This document shows positions 62,773 to 64,000 of a stretch of DNA of 64,000 nucleotides, in pieces. This DNA is from Sphingobacteriales bacterium. GTDB taxonomy: Bacteria > Bacteroidota > Bacteroidia > Chitinophagales > UBA2359. Both the position numbers and the translations under genes were made by a program. The first letter of the stretch is position 1; each line of letters opens with the position of its first letter. Location: contig JADJJT010000001.1 of NCBI GenBank assembly GCA_016706405.1, positions 1,305,501 to 1,369,500 on the forward strand, read 5' to 3'. The notes below the pieces were generated by a model that was not told the origin of the DNA, did no database searches, and saw only the letters and a list, made by a program, of their open reading frames with translations.

Positions 62773-64000
62773 ATGTCAAATTTTCGTATAGCTGTTGTTT
62801 TGTTTTTTGTGGCTACTGCTGCTGCAACCGCACAACCTGCCAATTTACAACACAAACCCCAATTTTCTCCGGAGGTACGCTACGACTCGGTTGCCGTGCG
62901 TTTTGCCAACTCAATTACTGTTGATGATTTAAAAAAAGACCTTTACACCTTAGCCTCCGATGCGTTTGAAGGCCGCGAAACCGGTCAAAAAGGCCTTTTG
63001 TTGGCTGCCAACTATATTGCCGACCATTTTAAAGCAAATGGTTTACAAGCGGGGGTAAACAACGGCGAAACGTATTTTCAAGAAGTACCCTTGGCTAACC
63101 AAAAATGGGAAACTACAAGTTTAAACGTCAATGGCAATAATTTTAAGTTTAATAACGACTTTTTTGCCAATATCCGTACGCCCGAACTGAAAGAAAACCT
63201 AAATGAAGTGGTGTTTTTGGGATGGGGTATTGATGCCCCGAATTATAGCGATTACAAAAACCGCGATGTAAAGGGTAAAATTGTAATGGTGCTTTCGGGC
63301 GAGCCAACCAATAAAAAAGGTATTAATTTAATTACCAACTCGACCGAAACAAGCGAGTGGAGCCAAAATTGGCGCAAAAAGGTTGAAGTAGCCCGGCAAA
63401 AAGGGGTAAAAATGCTATTTATTGTATCGAACGATGTGCAAAGCATGGCTATGATGTTTGGAAACAATCCATCGCGCGGGACTATACAGCTAAAAACCGA
63501 TGCTGATAAAAGTCCTTTTGCTCCGGCGGTCTATATTAGTCCGGAGGTGGCTAATCAATTAGTTCCCGGATGGGAAAAATTGCGCAATAAAACACTAAAA
63601 AAAGGCAAACCCAAACTCAAAGTTTACGCACCCAAAAATGCAAAGATAGAGTTAATTAAAAATTTTGACGATATTGCCGCTAAAAACGTGCTGGGTATTA
63701 TTGAGGGCAGCGATCCCAGCCTAAAAAACGAGTATATTGTTATAACCGCCCACTTTGACCACTTAGGCAAGCGCGACAATTCAATTTTTTATGGTGCCGA
63801 TGATGACGCATCTGGAACGAGTGCTTTGTTGGAAATGGCACAAGCTTTTGCCCAAGCTAAAGCATCCGGAAAAGGCCCGCGCCGAAGTATCCTCTTTATG
63901 CCAGTTTCGGGCGAGGAAAAAGGCTTGCTTGGCTCGGCATATTATACCGACTCCGAGCCGGTTATTCCCCTTGCTCAAACCGTTTGTAACCTCAATATTG
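62773..64000 (+). CDS. M28 family aminopeptidase, 3' end outside window
   Basis: 409 codons are open from ATG 62773 to the window edge. A signal peptide (VVLFFVATAAATA, then QPAN) predicts export. Residues about 110-290 form a PA-like insert, and the M28 zinc domain starts about 295: ITAHFDHLG gives the first ligand, GADDDASGTSALLEMA the bridging Asp, and SGEEKGLLGS the catalytic Glu pair. The later ligands are beyond the window. It would be a periplasmic or secreted zinc aminopeptidase. Confidence 0.92.
   Translation, partial: MSNFRIAVVLFFVATAAATAQPANLQHKPQFSPEVRYDSVAVRFANSITVDDLKKDLYTLASDAFEGRETGQKGLLLAANYIADHFKANGLQAGVNNGETYFQEVPLANQKWETTSLNVNGNNFKFNNDFFANIRTPELKENLNEVVFLGWGIDAPNYSDYKNRDVKGKIVMVLSGEPTNKKGINLITNSTETSEWSQNWRKKVEVARQKGVKMLFIVSNDVQSMAMMFGNNPSRGTIQLKTDADKSPFAPAVYISPEVANQLVPGWEKLRNKTLKKGKPKLKVYAPKNAKIELIKNFDDIAAKNVLGIIEGSDPSLKNEYIVITAHFDHLGKRDNSIFYGADDDASGTSALLEMAQAFAQAKASGKGPRRSILFMPVSGEEKGLLGSAYYTDSEPVIPLAQTVCNLNI

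Overview
The window is chromosomal DNA from a member of the Bacteroidota, probably from the Chitinophagia/Saprospiria side of the phylum. The evidence is AT-rich, Shine-Dalgarno-poor gene starts; promoter boxes of the TTG-N19/20-TAnnTTTG type seen in this phylum; secreted proteins with Por-secretion (T9SS) type A C-terminal domains; an N-terminal adhesin domain typical of Bacteroidota; a DUF1800 protein; and a str/S10/spc operon with no tuf gene between fusA and rpsJ. The exact genus cannot be read from the sequence.

Region 1 (1-14.2 kb, minus strand) is the fused str-S10-spc ribosomal cluster. In transcription order it is rpsL-rpsG-fusA-rpsJ-rplC-rplD-rplW-rplB-rpsS-rplV-rpsC-rplP-rpmC-rpsQ-rplN-rplX-rplE-rpsN-rpsH-rplF-rplR-rpsE-rpmD-rplO, with rplO cut by the window edge. 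Region 2 (14.2-21.2 kb) is core physiology: a bifunctional-type (p)ppGpp synthetase/hydrolase, tRNA-Leu(UAG), and the protein-quality set trigger factor-clpP-clpX. Region 3 (21.2-31.9 kb) holds an orphan T9SS domain remnant, a frameshifted Lys/Glu-rich secreted protein, an outer-membrane beta-barrel protein, an acyl-CoA dehydrogenase, a DUF1800 protein and small lipoproteins.

Region 4 (31.9-45.9 kb) is a surface-protein region. Two very large secreted proteins (BNR/PKD/LamG and choice-of-anchor-B/FN3 architectures) and a small one (42131-43021) all end in the same roughly 210-220 residue C-terminal module with a dockerin-like tail. Next to tRNA-Arg(UCU) sit two paralogous repeat adhesins with a C-terminal S74-type chaperone domain. 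The second copy is broken by two single-base losses. The roughly 5.9-kb segment is bracketed by two copies of a tRNA-Arg plus promoter sequence that have decayed reciprocally: the left copy keeps the tRNA, the right copy keeps the promoter that now drives rpsU.

Region 5 (45.9-64 kb) contains rpsU, a TPR/membrane protein, a gingipain-family (C25) protease split by one extra base, arginase, a CorC/HlyC-type membrane protein, a 1165-bp IS element with intact ends but a wrecked transposase, a thioredoxin-like protein, an M43 metalloprotease with a T9SS domain, a secreted alpha/beta hydrolase and the start of an M28 peptidase.

Throughout the window the palindrome TCCGGA is several-fold more frequent than base composition predicts, in genes, spacers and terminator hairpins alike. 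The most interesting items are the reciprocal tRNA/promoter duplication, this iterated palindrome, the shared C-terminal module and the duplicated adhesins. No CRISPR array, prophage or defence system was found.
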